A stretch of DNA of 64,000 nucleotides from Brachionus rotundiformis. Its lineage: Eukaryota > Rotifera > Eurotatoria > Ploima > Brachionidae. Below, in pieces: positions 50,608 to 61,835 of this stretch. Under the pieces are notes generated by a model. The model did not search any database, was not told the origin of the DNA, and saw only the letters and a program-made list of their open reading frames with translations. Numbering within the stretch: position 1 is the first letter of the stretch; every line of letters begins with the position of its first letter. The stretch lies in assembly GCA_016802295.1 (NCBI GenBank), contig JAESIW010000137.1, positions 3,689,961 through 3,753,960 of the forward strand, given 5' to 3'. The position numbers and the translations under genes are program-made.

Positions 50608-50991
50608 CTTGAGAGTTTAACAATCATATGGCAAAGAAGAGCCGCTAGACTGGTTCCTGATTTGAGAACATTAAGTTATACTTGCAGATAAAAAAGAATG
50701 GATTTGACCAATCTTCAAACGAAAAGGCAGAGAGGAGAACTTATCCAAATGTTCAAAATTTTAAATAAACTAGAGAAGGTGAATCTAGTGAACGACGCTT
50801 GTTTGTATGCTAAAAGCAGAAAATATAACCTCAGATCTCACAATAGAACTATTTAAAGAGAGAAAATGAAGTAATTTAAACCATGATTTAATTTCCTTTC
50901 AAGCAGAATCACGATAATCTGGAACTAATTACCAACTGACATAGTTAATGTACGGAATTTGAAGAGTTTTAAGGCTAAATTGGACGTTTGA
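50608..50991 (+). pseudogene. 3' fragment of a non-LTR retrotransposon reverse transcriptase ORF
   Basis: Translation gives WQRRAARLVPDLRTLSYTCR, then after a stop KRMDLTNLQTKRQRGELIQM followed by FKILNKLEKVN. Next come CLYAKSRKYNLRSHNRTI and, after more stops and a frame change, words like LKSFKAKLD. This is the well-known C-terminal end of Jockey/CR1-like LINE ORF2 proteins (RRATKLVP, RL.LTTLEERR.RGDLI, NSF...LD). Several in-frame stops make it dead. The A-run upstream and AT-rich tail downstream hide the borders. Confidence 0.85.
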
Positions 50992-52245
50992 ATGAAGGAA
51001 AATTTATTGTTTACTATTCCTACTATTAATACTATATTCAACTTATTTAACAAACACATAAAATAAATTAAAAATAAGATTATAAAATTATTAAAAATAC
51101 GATTCTTAATAATTAACTGACAATCACGGCCAAAGTGTGTAATTGGCAAATAATACGAAAACTTTCATTTAAAAAAAATTTAATAATTATAATGGAAATT
51201 TTCATTATATACCGATAATTTACTTATAATAGTAAACTAAATACTATTGGAACCTCTTAAAAAAGTATTCGAAAAAGTTGAATTTTAGTTGATTAATTTC
51301 AGAAGGATTTTTTTTAATAAAAGTTTTTAATTGTTTTTTTAAAATGCATGCAGACATACTTAAATGGATATTTAAATATTTTATACTGTGTTATTCTTAA
51401 ATAAATGAGTGACAAAAAATATAATCAATACCTCAGTTATTTATTTTCATTTCATTATGCGAATATGGTAAAGAATTATCTATCGGAAAAATGGACAAAG
51501 CAAATGCACTAAAAGCACAACTAAGTGAAGATTGAGAAACTTTGAAAGCTTATATTGACGATGGTCAATGAATTTATGAAGTTAATAGACTCAGAAAGAA
51601 AAAGCACCTTGACTTTCCGCATTATTTATGATTAAAAAATTAAAAAATACAATTTTTTGATAAATTTAGACATTAGATAGTTATTTTTATTTCAGTCTAA
51701 AAATAAATTTAAAAAATTTTAAGGAGATTAAAACATGTTACAAAATTATCAATAAATTCATCATTTATTTGTTAAAATAGTAAGATCAATATTATTTAAT
51801 TCAAATGTGTTGAAAGAGTTAATTTAAAAAAAGAATCGTATGATTTTAATCAATAAGAATATCCAAAATTAAATGATCTAAAACATTTATAAATCTATGA
51901 TTCTAATTTAGTTTTCTAAAATAATGTTAATAAATAAACTTTGATTTTAAAACTAATCAAAAAATTTAAGTTTTAAATAAAATTTCTATTTTCTTAAAGA
52001 TTCAATAATGGTTTTCTTTTTGGAAAAAATAAACTTGATTTATTTATATTAAATAAAATTAAAATTAAAACTTATGAAAGTTGAAAAATTTTATTTTAAA
52101 TATTTTTTTTCTCTTTATAAAAATTAAAAAATATTATCCACTGGTTTATAAGTAAATATGTATATATTCAAAAGAGAAATCAGAATGCTAATAAAGATAA
52201 TAAAGTAATGGCAACGGAGAATTAAAGCATAAATTAGTCAAGGCT
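50992..52245. other. Intergenic region with a possible pseudo-exon
   Basis: AT-rich sequence, including the likely caprin 3' untranslated part near 52150-52245. At about 51463-51630 a plus-strand frame reads coding-like words with two TGA stops (see pseudogene entry). Nothing else is seen. Confidence 0.5.
51463..51630 (+). pseudogene. Short coding-like remnant with two TGA stops
   Basis: In one frame the segment reads ELSIGKMDKANALKAQLSED, a TGA, ETLKAYIDDGQ, a TGA, then IYEVNRLRKKKHLDFPHYL and a TAA. The composition is much less Asn/Ile/Phe-rich than background. I cannot name a source gene. Confidence 0.3.
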
Positions 52246-53958
52246 TTAGTAGTGAGCAACGGGTTGTTCTCGTTGTTGACGCGGATATTGATTTTGATTT
52301 CCACCCGAACCAGATCTTTGTCCTGAGTTCGAATATCCTCCTCTGAATCCTCCACGTCCACCACGAAAACCACCACCACTTCCGTTTCTTTGTCCATTGT
52401 CTCCTCTATCTCCTCTTTCACCTCTCTCACCCCTTGGCTGATAATTACCACCACCAGATCTTCTTTGTTCATAATTTTTTCTTTGGTCATAATTTCTGTT
52501 CCCGTTGTACTCACGATGTCCTCCACGTCCACCGCGATATTCCTAAAAATTAAAAAATTAGAAATTCGTTATCTTTATCCTTGTTTTATCTCTTAATTAC
52601 TCTATGTCCTTCATTCTGGAAGTGTGCTTGGGATTGTGATTGTTGTTTAGCTTGAGATTGTTCTTGCTCCTGCAGTTGTGGTTCATTTACCTGATCCGGT
52701 TGTTGTAACTCAGAATCTTGTAAAAAGTTAATTCCCTCGTTGTTGTTTTTGAGGAATTCGTTTATGTTTGTGGACGGATTTAGGGTGCTAAAAAAGGCTT
52801 TCGATTGTTGCTGCTGTTGTTGGCTTTGCTGAGTATTTTCGGGATTATAATCGCTTGAGTTGACTAAAACATATTCATCTGAGGTATTTTGGTACATTTG
52901 TTGTTCTTGGTCATTTTGTACTTGTTCATTTAGATTCATGGTTTGTACTTCGTTGATTAAATTTTGTTCTTCGGATTGAGCTGACTCGATTTGCTCCTCT
53001 TGCACTTGTTCAGGCTGTTGGGCCTCTCGGTTCCAATAGCTGCAGGCTAAAATTCTATCAAATAGCTTTTTCATATCGCTATAAGTGACTTGAGCATTCG
53101 AGTCCTGGTTTAAAGATGTAATTGGTTTGTTACGACCCTCAATGGTGAACAACATGTGATCGGCCACTTCGATTGATGATTTTTCCAAATTGCTACCAAT
53201 GTCAGATGGCTGAATTAGTTTATGAAACTCATCGAGCATCGTAAGTTCCTTTTCGGTCAATTTCTAGAAAAATAATAGGATATCAAAAAGTTTAAAAAAT
53301 TATTCTTTTATTATTTTTATTATTACAGTTGCTCCAGAAGCTTCGGTCAGAAAGTCATTTCTGGTAGACTCATCTCCAAATGTTTCCAAAAGAGAATTAA
53401 TTTTGTGCACTTCTTTGAGTCTTTCCTTGAGCATTTCATCTCTCTCGAGCTGTTCTTTTTTGGCTTGTCTTTTTTGTTGCTTCATTGCCTTGGAATAACC
53501 AAATTTAATTTTAAATTGTAAAAAGAATTAATATTTTTTATTACATCATTGGAAAGACCAATGAATTGCTTTTCTAGCTCACGAGCTAGCTCCAATGTTC
53601 GTACAACTTCGTCATATTTGCTGACCGCCAAGAGCTGGTCTTCATTCAACGGTGTCTTGGACGCTTTGTACTCATCCAATTTTGTCTATAGACACAAAAA
53701 TTAATTAATCAAATGAAATCTTATCTTCTACCAGGTACATACTCTACGTTTTTCCAAATTGCGGACTTTTTTTTCAATAATTATCAACGATTGCTTAATA
53801 AATTCGGGTTGTTCTTGTGGAGTCTTGTTACCAGTCGTAGCGCCTTGGCTAGTTTTTTGTTGTTCGGACGCTCCACTAGAGCCCTGTTCTACCTTTGCAA
53901 CAGCATTGGCAATTTTGTTTTGTTTCTGAACTGGAGCTTTGGATTCAGCAGTTGGCAT
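52246..53958 (-). CDS. Caprin homologue (RNA-granule protein)
   Basis: Caprins bind mRNA and, with G3BP and FMRP, act in stress and transport granules to control translation. Five coding exons on the minus strand. 53734-53958 starts MPTAESKAPVQKQ and ends KKVRNLEKRR. About 53548-53684 has NEDQLLAVSKYDEVVRTLEL. About 53330-53484 has KQQKRQAKKEQLERDEMLKE. 52601-53260 has KLTEKELTMLDEFHKLIQPS and helices of the conserved dimer region. The last exon, 52246-52542, encodes an RGG/RGGY-type tail (GGFRGGRGGFRGGYSNSGQR) ending QREQPVAHY. Between lies a Gln/Glu-rich segment (QPEQVQEEQIESAQSEEQN). The first conserved region and RGG tail match caprin-1; the vertebrate C1q domain of caprin-2 is absent. 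Confidence 0.92.
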
Positions 53959-55726
53959 TTTGAGTTGATTTTTTTTTCAAAATTGGAAAGTCTAAAGTTT
54001 AAACAAAAATATTGGTTACAAAAATTTGAGTCAACTACGCCTAGCTCAGTCTATCTAATAAAACTAAACATGGAATAGAATTTTGTTTTTAATTTTTTAT
54101 AACACGTGAATTTTCCTAGTGAAGCTATTTGAGAGTCAAGATAAATACATGGTAATTTAGAGAGCATAGACAGATTCTTATTTGAATAAAATAATTTTTT
54201 TCTTAAATTACGACGAAATTTAAAAGATTTTGCGAGAATAAATTTTTTTAACATTTGGTGAATGTATGAGCTGGATTAGCATGCTTTCGCGCTCCAATTT
54301 TTCTATCATATTCTCTCTTAATTTTATTTGAATGCAAGTTAACTACTCACTTTATGTTCACTTAAACTGGGTAACAAAATTAAAATTAAAATTAAGAGGC
54401 AAAACTTAACTAAATTAGCAGTTATAATTTTAAAATCATTTAAAAAATTTTTTAAATTACCAAGCAACATAAAGCTTATCTTAAAAAAATTAAACTTGTC
54501 AAATTTTTCCTTAGTCAAGATATTTAAATTTTATATTGTGGACTTGATCGAATCCAACTATGTTCCTTAGTATTTCTTCACCAATCTTTCACTCCATAAA
54601 CATTGAATATAAATGCTGGAATTAAAAAAATTTATATATATATTTAATTATAATTTTAAATTAGATATGCAAAATATATGAGTGAAAAGCATTTTAATTA
54701 AAGTTGATTAATTTAAATAATCAGCGGAAATCTCAAATATTTAAAAAAGTATAAAAAATTAATAGCTCTTAATAAACCATAATATTAAAAAAAAAATTTT
54801 CTGCCTATTTTTATTTAGCTTTTAAACTAATTATAGATAATATAAAAGCTATACTTTGATACTTTCTTCCATAAAAAATAAATAATAAAAATGTTTAAAA
54901 TATTTTTTTTTCCTAATTTATATTGTTTATTTACTAAATAAAGAAATTTATTTCTCTTAAATTTTCTTTTATTTTTATATTTTAAATTAGAAAATTTTTA
55001 TCATTTTAAATTAAAATAAATCAAAATTAAATTGACTCTTAAAAAACTAAATTTTGTTGAAATAATTATAAATTTTTAGTTATTGGCATCATCAATTGTC
55101 ATAAGAATTTTATACAAAGACTGTGAGCATTGTTTGATTTGCAAATTTAAATAAGTAATCCTATTATCTATGTTCTTGAAAAACAAAACAATACTGATTC
55201 TGCGAAAAGCAAACCATGGAAGATTGATATTGAGGAGAAATAATTTATATTGATTAAATTTTATATATTTTAAGTCAAAATTTGATCAAATGAAAAATCT
55301 TAAATTTTATCTTTATGCACTCAGTTTTATCTAATTAATGAATAATTTAGAATTTTTTATCGCTTTTTGTGTTCTAGACTCTTCTAAAAATTTTCAATTT
55401 TCATTATTTCTTTTTAATAAATGTATATGATACTGGAAATGATATAAAAAATAATATTAAAAAATGAATACTTTTATTAATATATTAAAATTAAAATATA
55501 TTTTATCTATTTCACAAATGAGAATTAATCTCTGAATTAAAATAAGGTCTAAAATTTAATTTAACCATCATAGCCACGTATTAAATACAAGGTTTTAGTA
55601 ATTTTTCTGAATGTTATACTATTTATGAATATTTTTAACTTACGTGTATGTTATAATTAAAAAAAAAAATTTTCCTAACTTAAAAACATATCAAAAATAA
55701 TCTAAATTGAAAATAAATCGCCAAAA
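53959..55726. other. Intergenic region between divergent caprin and SEC22B
   Basis: No coding exon recognised. A minus-strand frame at 54051-54254 is Lys/Phe/Leu-rich without ATG-linked or splice support and is not called. The promoters of both genes should lie here, but I see no distinctive motif. Confidence 0.55.
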
Positions 55727-56524
55727 ATGCTTCTCATGACTATGATAGCTCGCCTCGGCGATGCTCTTCCATTAGCCGCATCAATTAAAGACGAGACTCA
55801 CATGCAATCTGGTAGATCAATGGTCGAGTTCCAGAACCAAGCTAAGCAGCTTTTTAAGCGAATGAATCACAATACACCTTCCCGAGGTAGCGTTGAAACA
55901 GGAGAATACCTATTTCAGTAATTTTAAAATTTAATAAGTAAATAGCCTAAAATAATTTTTTTAAAGTTATTTTATTGACCAAGAAGTGTGCTATTTGACC
56001 ATGTGTGACAAACAGTTTTCAAAGCGTACTGCATTTTCCTACCTCGAAGATCTCGCTATTCAGTTTTTTAATGAGTACGGAAATAAAGTCAAGACAGTTG
56101 CTCGTCCATACAGCTTTATTGAATTTGGTATTTTCTTTTGTAAATATGTGGACTAAAAATTATATCTTTTTTCAAGATACGCAGATACAAAAATCCAAAA
56201 AGCAATACTTGGATACAAGAAGATCGAACATGAATCGTTTAAATACCGAACTTCAAGAAGTTCACAAGATAATGGTTCAGAATATTGATGATGTACTACA
56301 ACGAGGCGAAGCTTTGACTTGTATGGTATAAAGTTTTCTTATAATCAATTTTTATCTATTTTTGTTTAGCTTTGGATGATAAGGCCGCCAATTTAAGACT
56401 GCTGTCAGATAAATATAAGAAAAACGCTTATGATTTGAACAAACAGTCCACAATGGCAAAAATAGGTGCAGTTCTTGTGGTCATTTTCATCTTATTTTTA
56501 GTCTTATATTTTTACATATTTTAA
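55727..56524 (+). CDS. SEC22B: SEC22B, ER-Golgi R-SNARE
   Basis: R-SNARE for vesicle traffic between ER and Golgi. Four exons, 55727-55917, 55967-56127, 56177-56320 and 56370-56524, give 216 residues (human 215). The longin domain starts MLLMTMIARLGDALPLAASI and includes FSYLEDLAIQFF and ARPYSFIEF. The SNARE helix has NTELQEVHKIMVQNIDDVLQ followed by RGEALT, with the zero-layer Arg in QRGE. The C-terminal anchor is IGAVLVVIFILFLVLYFYIF. All introns are 49-50 bases. No key residue is missing. Confidence 0.98.
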
Positions 56525-57001
56525 AATTTTTTGTTTAAAATTCTATTAAATCAAACTTAAAAATACATAATACCATTAAATTTGGATCTTGTTTTTTTAT
56601 TCGAAAATCTCAATATCGCTGCCTCGTGAAGAAGATAAAATCGAATATTTTTATTAATATTAAAAATTTTTATCTAAATAAATAATTTGCAAATTATATT
56701 TTCAGATGGTTTGTCACTTGTTTTTACCAGTAACTGGGTATTAATAATTACTAATTTATTTGATTAAAAATGCAACTATTGCACTAATTTTACCATTTAA
56801 ACGTAAGATTGGGAGTTTTAATTTAGATAATTTATTTTTGAAAATTTTTAAATTATAGTATTTAAGATTTAATGTTTTTTATTTGAATTATAACAATTAT
56901 TGAAAAATTTAAGATAATTTTCTACATAATTTAAAATTAATGTAAATTACACATCTTTTAAATATTAAAATTTTTAAATTTCTTTAGATTATTATTTTGT
57001 A
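56525..57001. other. Intergenic region
   Basis: AT-rich spacer of about 480 bases between SEC22B and the next plus-strand gene. No feature seen. Confidence 0.6.
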
Positions 57002-57355
57002 ATGAGTTCAAAATATTGTGAAGAAATTGATCAACCTCCAAAGTTAACCTATGAACAAATATTAGAGGACCTAGCTTCAATTCCATATAATGAAACTGAT
57101 GCTTTATTTGATCCTCAGATAAATAAAGCTTTGAAGCGAAAAGAGGACACAGATCTAACTGAGGATGATTTGTTTATCAAGCGTTTAGAGAATTATGTAT
57201 TATTTAAAGCAAACCTTGAGTCAAATAATGAAAAACATAAATCTGAATTGTCGCTTGACAGTGTCACAACAAATTTAAATTCACTTGAATCTAATATTAA
57301 TTCTTTACAACATTTTATTGAAATTTCGGAAAAACTTCAATCATTTCAAAAATAG
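57002..57355 (+). CDS. Unrecognised 117-residue acidic helical protein
   Basis: Not recognised. Single frame from ATG at 57002 (MSSKYCEEIDQPPKLTYEQI). Charged, acidic, probably helical (EDTDLTEDDLFIKRLENYVL) with a C-terminal heptad-like segment (NLNSLESNINSLQHFIEISE) suggesting a short coiled coil. No signal peptide or membrane helix. AATAAA lies at 57400-57405, and the FAHD1 start codon follows only 106 bases after its stop, so the two may share transcription. It may be a divergent small subunit of a larger complex; that is speculation. Confidence 0.7.
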   Translation: MSSKYCEEIDQPPKLTYEQILEDLASIPYNETDALFDPQINKALKRKEDTDLTEDDLFIKRLENYVLFKANLESNNEKHKSELSLDSVTTNLNSLESNINSLQHFIEISEKLQSFQK

Positions 57356-57460
57356 CTTTATTATTTATTAAGAAAAACGTGATTTTTGTGAATTTTGATA
57401 ATAAATTTTTGTAAAATATTAGATATAAAATTCTTAAATAGGTATTAATTTAAACAAGGC

Positions 57461-58221
57461 ATGGCATCTCAGGCAATCAAGGTGCAAACTATTTGTAGGA
57501 ATATAATTGCAGTAGCAAGAAACTACACGTATTTGTTTAAAATTTAATAATTTAAATTAAACAGATTGATTTAAATAAGCGAACATGCTAAAGAACTTGG
57601 TAATCCAGTGCCCAAAGTGAATCCATTGGTTTTTGGCAAACCTGTTAGTAGTATAATTACTGAAGGAGAAATTCAAGTAAGTAAGCTAAGTAACTAAATG
57701 AGACAAGTAACTGAGTGTTCGTAAAGATTCCTCATGGTTGGAAAGAGCTTCATCACGAGGTCGAGCTCGGAGTTGTGATTGGAAAGCCAGGAAAATTTAT
57801 AAATGAAGAAAATGCCATGGATCATGTTTTAGGTTATGTTTTAGTGCTGGATATGACAGCAAGAGGTATACAAGAGCAGCTGAAAAAGCAAGGCTATCCG
57901 TGGTTTTTAGCCAAAGGATTCGATACATCATGTCCCATTAGCGATTTCATTCCCAAATCAGCAATAAAGGATGTGGACAACTTAAACTTAAAATTATCTG
58001 TAAATGGAGTTGTCAAGCAAAATGGAAATACCAAAGACATGATTTTCAAAGTGCCAGATCTTCTTTCTTACATTAGCAATTATTTTAAATTAGAGTATGG
58101 TGATTTAATTTTGACTGGAACGCCAGCGGGCGTTTCGGCAGTAAAACATGGCGACGTTATTGAAGCAAGTTTGGAAGATTTAGTGAAAATAAAGTTTCCA
58201 GTTACCGAAAATGAAAAATAA
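57461..58221 (+). CDS. FAHD1: FAHD1, acylpyruvase/oxaloacetate decarboxylase
   Basis: Mitochondrial FAH-superfamily enzyme that hydrolyses acylpyruvates and decarboxylates oxaloacetate. Exons 57461-57528, 57580-57676 and 57727-58221 give 219 residues (human about 224). Motifs: ICRNIIAVARNYT at the start, metal-binding Glu residues in HHEVELGVVIGKPG, the Asp in VLVLDMTARGIQEQLKKQG, PWFLAKGFDTSCPISDF, and DLILTGTPAGVSAVKHGDVI. The first 20 residues are weakly amphipathic and basic; a mitochondrial presequence is possible. A potential splice-acceptor AG lies at 57440-57441, 20 bases before the ATG. Confidence 0.95.
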
Positions 58222-59377
58222 ATTAATTATTTTGAAAATTTGATTACAATTTTGATTTAATCACCTTATTAGTTTTAAGCTATTTTTTTTTAAATAAAAA
58301 AAATTAATTGAATTAATAAAAACAATCAAATATTAATTAATTAGAGCTAAAAAATATTCTTTTACTTAAACGAATATAATTGAATTTTTTTTTGTTATAA
58401 ACAAAAGAAATATATAAATTGAAAAATTAAAACTCAAATATATTATTTCTTATAATTTTTTAAATTAAAAAAAATTAACTTAGCTTTTAAATGTCAAAAT
58501 AAGTCTTAAAATATTCTGATAGAAATTGGAATCATAAATTCCCATGAAGACTCCTCAAAGACTTTTTTCAAGATATTGTTTATGCTTTATTTTTGTCAGC
58601 TATTGCATAACATTGGTCTTCATATTTAAAACGTCACTTGATTCTCAAATGGCAAAAGTAGAATAATTTGAATTTTTTTGGAAGTTTTACATTCAATAAA
58701 ACTGTTTATGGACAATGTTGTTTTGGTCATTCGAATTTATTAAAAAAAGTACTAAAAAGTTTAAGAACAATTTACATATTGGCCAATAACTTGATCCTTT
58801 TTAAGACAAAAATAAAATAAAAATTTCTTTTTTAACTCAAGGTGTAATGTTTTATTTATGTATGTATGTGTCATTAAGCAGATACAAAATTCAAGATTTT
58901 ATAAAATTGGTTTAAAAAAAATATATATATATTTTTATATCCAGAATTAAATTCTAGTCCATACTAGTTTTTAATTAAGTTCATATTTACGGTTGTTTTA
59001 TTTTTGTTTATCTTTTTTAGTATATAATGCTTCAGAATTTTAGTTTTTGTATGTGGTCAAATTTAAAATTAGATTATTTAATTTAAGATATTAGATTAAT
59101 TTGGAATGACAAATTTTCATCATGCAAATAGAAAAAAAATGAATACCTCTCTAATAGATCTTAGGATCAAGATCTTTTCTCTGATTATCAGTTGAGATTG
59201 ATACTTAAAATTGAATTAAAAAAAAAATACTAAATTAAAGACTAAGTTATATTTTTTTATTTATTACAAAAAATTTTTTATTTTTACTTGTTTGATCCAG
59301 ATTTGAATTTTTATATTATTTAAATGTAAAGTAGTAATTTTTATTTCTAGAATATAAAAAAACAATTAAAATTTAAA
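58222..59377. other. Intergenic region
   Basis: AT-rich spacer with a short (TA)n run near 58921-58932 and AGATCTT-like words at 59157-59177 (TAGATCTTAGGATCAAGATC) similar to the ends of the element at 32514-33937. No gene seen. Confidence 0.55.
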
Positions 59378-60781
59378 ATGACCGATAGAATTAATTCAGA
59401 CTTATATGAACAAGATTTAAAAAATTTTCAATTTACAAATGATAAAGAAATTTTAGCCCAAGTTTCTGAGCGAATTTCGACCCTTAAAAGTAAGATCGAT
59501 CTAATGAACAATTGCTATGAACTTGGTCATAAAAAAATAAATGATGAATGTAATCGTATCAAGGAACAAATAGATAAATCGGTTTATATATTAATTATGG
59601 AAGTATTAAAAAATCGTAATATTATGTTTGAAGATATTGAATTTTATAAAAATGAGGCCCTGTTGGACTTTAAGCAACAGTATGAAAGTAATCCAAATTT
59701 CAAAAATAATAAAAGTATTATAAATGAGACTTATGACATGGTGGTGCAAGAATTTTCAGAAGTTAATTGTCAAGAGTCAAATGAAAATGAAGAAGCAAAA
59801 AAACTTTTAATGGAAAAGATAAATATTTTAAACTCTAAAGTAAATGACTACTGTTTATGGACGATGCCGAATCCGGCAGTTAGTTTGATTTTTACCAAAA
59901 ATGAGCCAAATATTCAAGTACCATTTATTGGTGACATATCGTATGATTCTGTTTATAAGGTAGACATGTTCACCAAGCTTTCTTGTTTGAATAACACAAT
60001 TCAGCAACGAATGATTAGTTTGGAACATAAAGTCGAAAAATGCATTTTAGTGAAATTTATTGGTTTAATATCCAAAAATAAGGTGCTGATTTTGTATGAA
60101 AAAGTATTTGGTAAAATTACATCAATCTTCATGAAAGTTGTTTATTTTAATGGAACAGTTTTGTACGAACACGAAATTTGTAACATTGGAAGTTTGTTTA
60201 ATTACCATATTTATCATAGGCACATTTTGTTGGATATTAAGATTGGAAAAAATGAACATATCCTTCATTTGTATGATACCAAGCTAAAATTCATTCAAGA
60301 GAGTTGCATTAATTTTAAAATAGTGTCTTTTTTGGTGAATAGTGATACAATTTTGATTACTTCAAATAAGCAACCATTTGTCCATGAGTATGACTACGAG
60401 CTAAATATACAAAGATCATATGGACAAAAGAGTAAAGAGAAAAAACCATTTTTTATCAAAGATGAAATTTTCGCACTAACTAATCACAAAATTTATGTCA
60501 AATATCAAGACGAATTGAGAATATTGTGTCGGTTTAGTGGTGAGATAATGTCAAAAATTACAATAGATGGTATAAAATCGTCACAAATTTATCTAGATTT
60601 TAACAAGGAAAAATATATTGTATTCAGTGAAACAAAAAAATTGTGCTATTATAATCACAAAGGCGAATTGATAATGGACAATAAGCTTAAAACTAAAGAA
60701 ACTTTTGATGAATTTCAGTATTCGAGAAGTGGACATTTTGGCTTTGTTAATAATAAAAAAAACTTAATTTTGATAGTTTGA
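59378..60781 (+). CDS. Single-exon coiled-coil and propeller-like protein
   Basis: 467 residues in one exon from ATG at 59378. The N-terminal third is helical (ILAQVSERISTLKSKIDLMN; NDECNRIKEQIDKSVYILIM) and resembles the coiled coil behind a B-box in TRIM-like proteins, although no RING or B-box Cys/His cluster is present. From about residue 190 short beta-strand-like units recur (KNKVLILYEKVFGK, NEHILHLYDTKLKFI, KEKYIVFSETKKLCYYNHKG, SGHFGFVNNKKNLILIV), as in NHL/WD-like propellers. Function unknown. The lack of introns and its style suggest a lineage-expanded family; this is inference. Confidence 0.72.
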   Translation: MTDRINSDLYEQDLKNFQFTNDKEILAQVSERISTLKSKIDLMNNCYELGHKKINDECNRIKEQIDKSVYILIMEVLKNRNIMFEDIEFYKNEALLDFKQQYESNPNFKNNKSIINETYDMVVQEFSEVNCQESNENEEAKKLLMEKINILNSKVNDYCLWTMPNPAVSLIFTKNEPNIQVPFIGDISYDSVYKVDMFTKLSCLNNTIQQRMISLEHKVEKCILVKFIGLISKNKVLILYEKVFGKITSIFMKVVYFNGTVLYEHEICNIGSLFNYHIYHRHILLDIKIGKNEHILHLYDTKLKFIQESCINFKIVSFLVNSDTILITSNKQPFVHEYDYELNIQRSYGQKSKEKKPFFIKDEIFALTNHKIYVKYQDELRILCRFSGEIMSKITIDGIKSSQIYLDFNKEKYIVFSETKKLCYYNHKGELIMDNKLKTKETFDEFQYSRSGHFGFVNNKKNLILIV

Positions 60782-61835
60782 TTTTTATTATATATTTATT
60801 TAATCTTTAGAACATTTTGAAGAGGATAAAAGATTCAATTTTTTAATTTTTATCTAGAAAAAATATTAATTCATTTCTTTTAAATATTAAAAAATATTTT
60901 CAATATTTAATTAAAAAATGAACTTGGTTTATTAGTTTTAAATTTAATTATTTTCATTTTTAATTAAAATTGTTTAAATCACAAATCTAAATTTGAACTT
61001 AAATTTAACATGAAAAATTAATAATATACAAATTAAAGATTACTTAGAATCAAATTGATAGAATATTTATAATTATCATTATTATTATAAATCTTTTTCT
61101 AGCGTTAATTTATAATTTTTTTAAACTTTAGTATTATTCTAAACTTATTCACGATAATTCACATCAATAAATTTATTAAATATTTAAAAGTAGACAATAT
61201 AAAGTCAGTATTAAATAGATCTTTACAAATCCTAAATTATTTGCTAAAATTTGCTAGTATAATTATGATTATTTTCAATGTGTTGAATAAAAAAACTCGT
61301 AGGATTTTAAATGAAATATTTTTGAAGAAAAAAATGACATAATTATTAATCATAGTTATAAAAAATACGAAAAATTCAATTCCATAATAAAAAACTTAAC
61401 TTGATGTTATTGAAAATAACTCGGTTTTATTTTGAATTTTTTTAAGAAAGCTTTGTTAAATAGTAAAGGTAAAAATTTCGAAATTTTAATTAATTAAGAA
61501 GCTAAATAGACAAAAAGAGGTTGTTCGCTTAATTTTTTTTTAAAGAGATTATTTATAATTTGCATCATTAAATTTACTTTTTATTATTCAAATTTTTAAA
61601 ATTATTCTCATAATACTTAAAAATCTTATTTTCAGATCATTTTGGTTTTTTATTTTATAAGTTTCATAATAAAAATCTAATTTATGCCAAAATTCTTATA
61701 AAACTTTTTACGAATTCAAAAATTTTTCAATTTTTAAACTAAAATGGCGTAAGCTTAAGAATTAATTCACAAAAACATTAATAGAATGATTTTTAAAGTA
61801 TCAGCGAAAATGATGTAAAAATTCAAACTACCAAT
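60782..61835. other. Intergenic region
   Basis: Very AT-rich spacer with no recognised feature. Confidence 0.6.

Noticed and set aside
50925..51149. Minus-strand 74-codon frame
   Set aside because: Antisense to the LINE fragment and begins at a non-ATG codon.
51463..51630. Mitochondrial insert read with TGA as Trp
   Set aside because: The translation is hydrophilic and unlike any mitochondrial protein, so a nuclear pseudo-exon is simpler.
52390..52596. Plus-strand frame opposite the caprin tail
   Set aside because: Antisense shadow of the RGG-rich exon.
54051..54254. Minus-strand 67-codon frame upstream of caprin
   Set aside because: Lys/Phe-rich random-looking translation, no splice signal connecting it to caprin.
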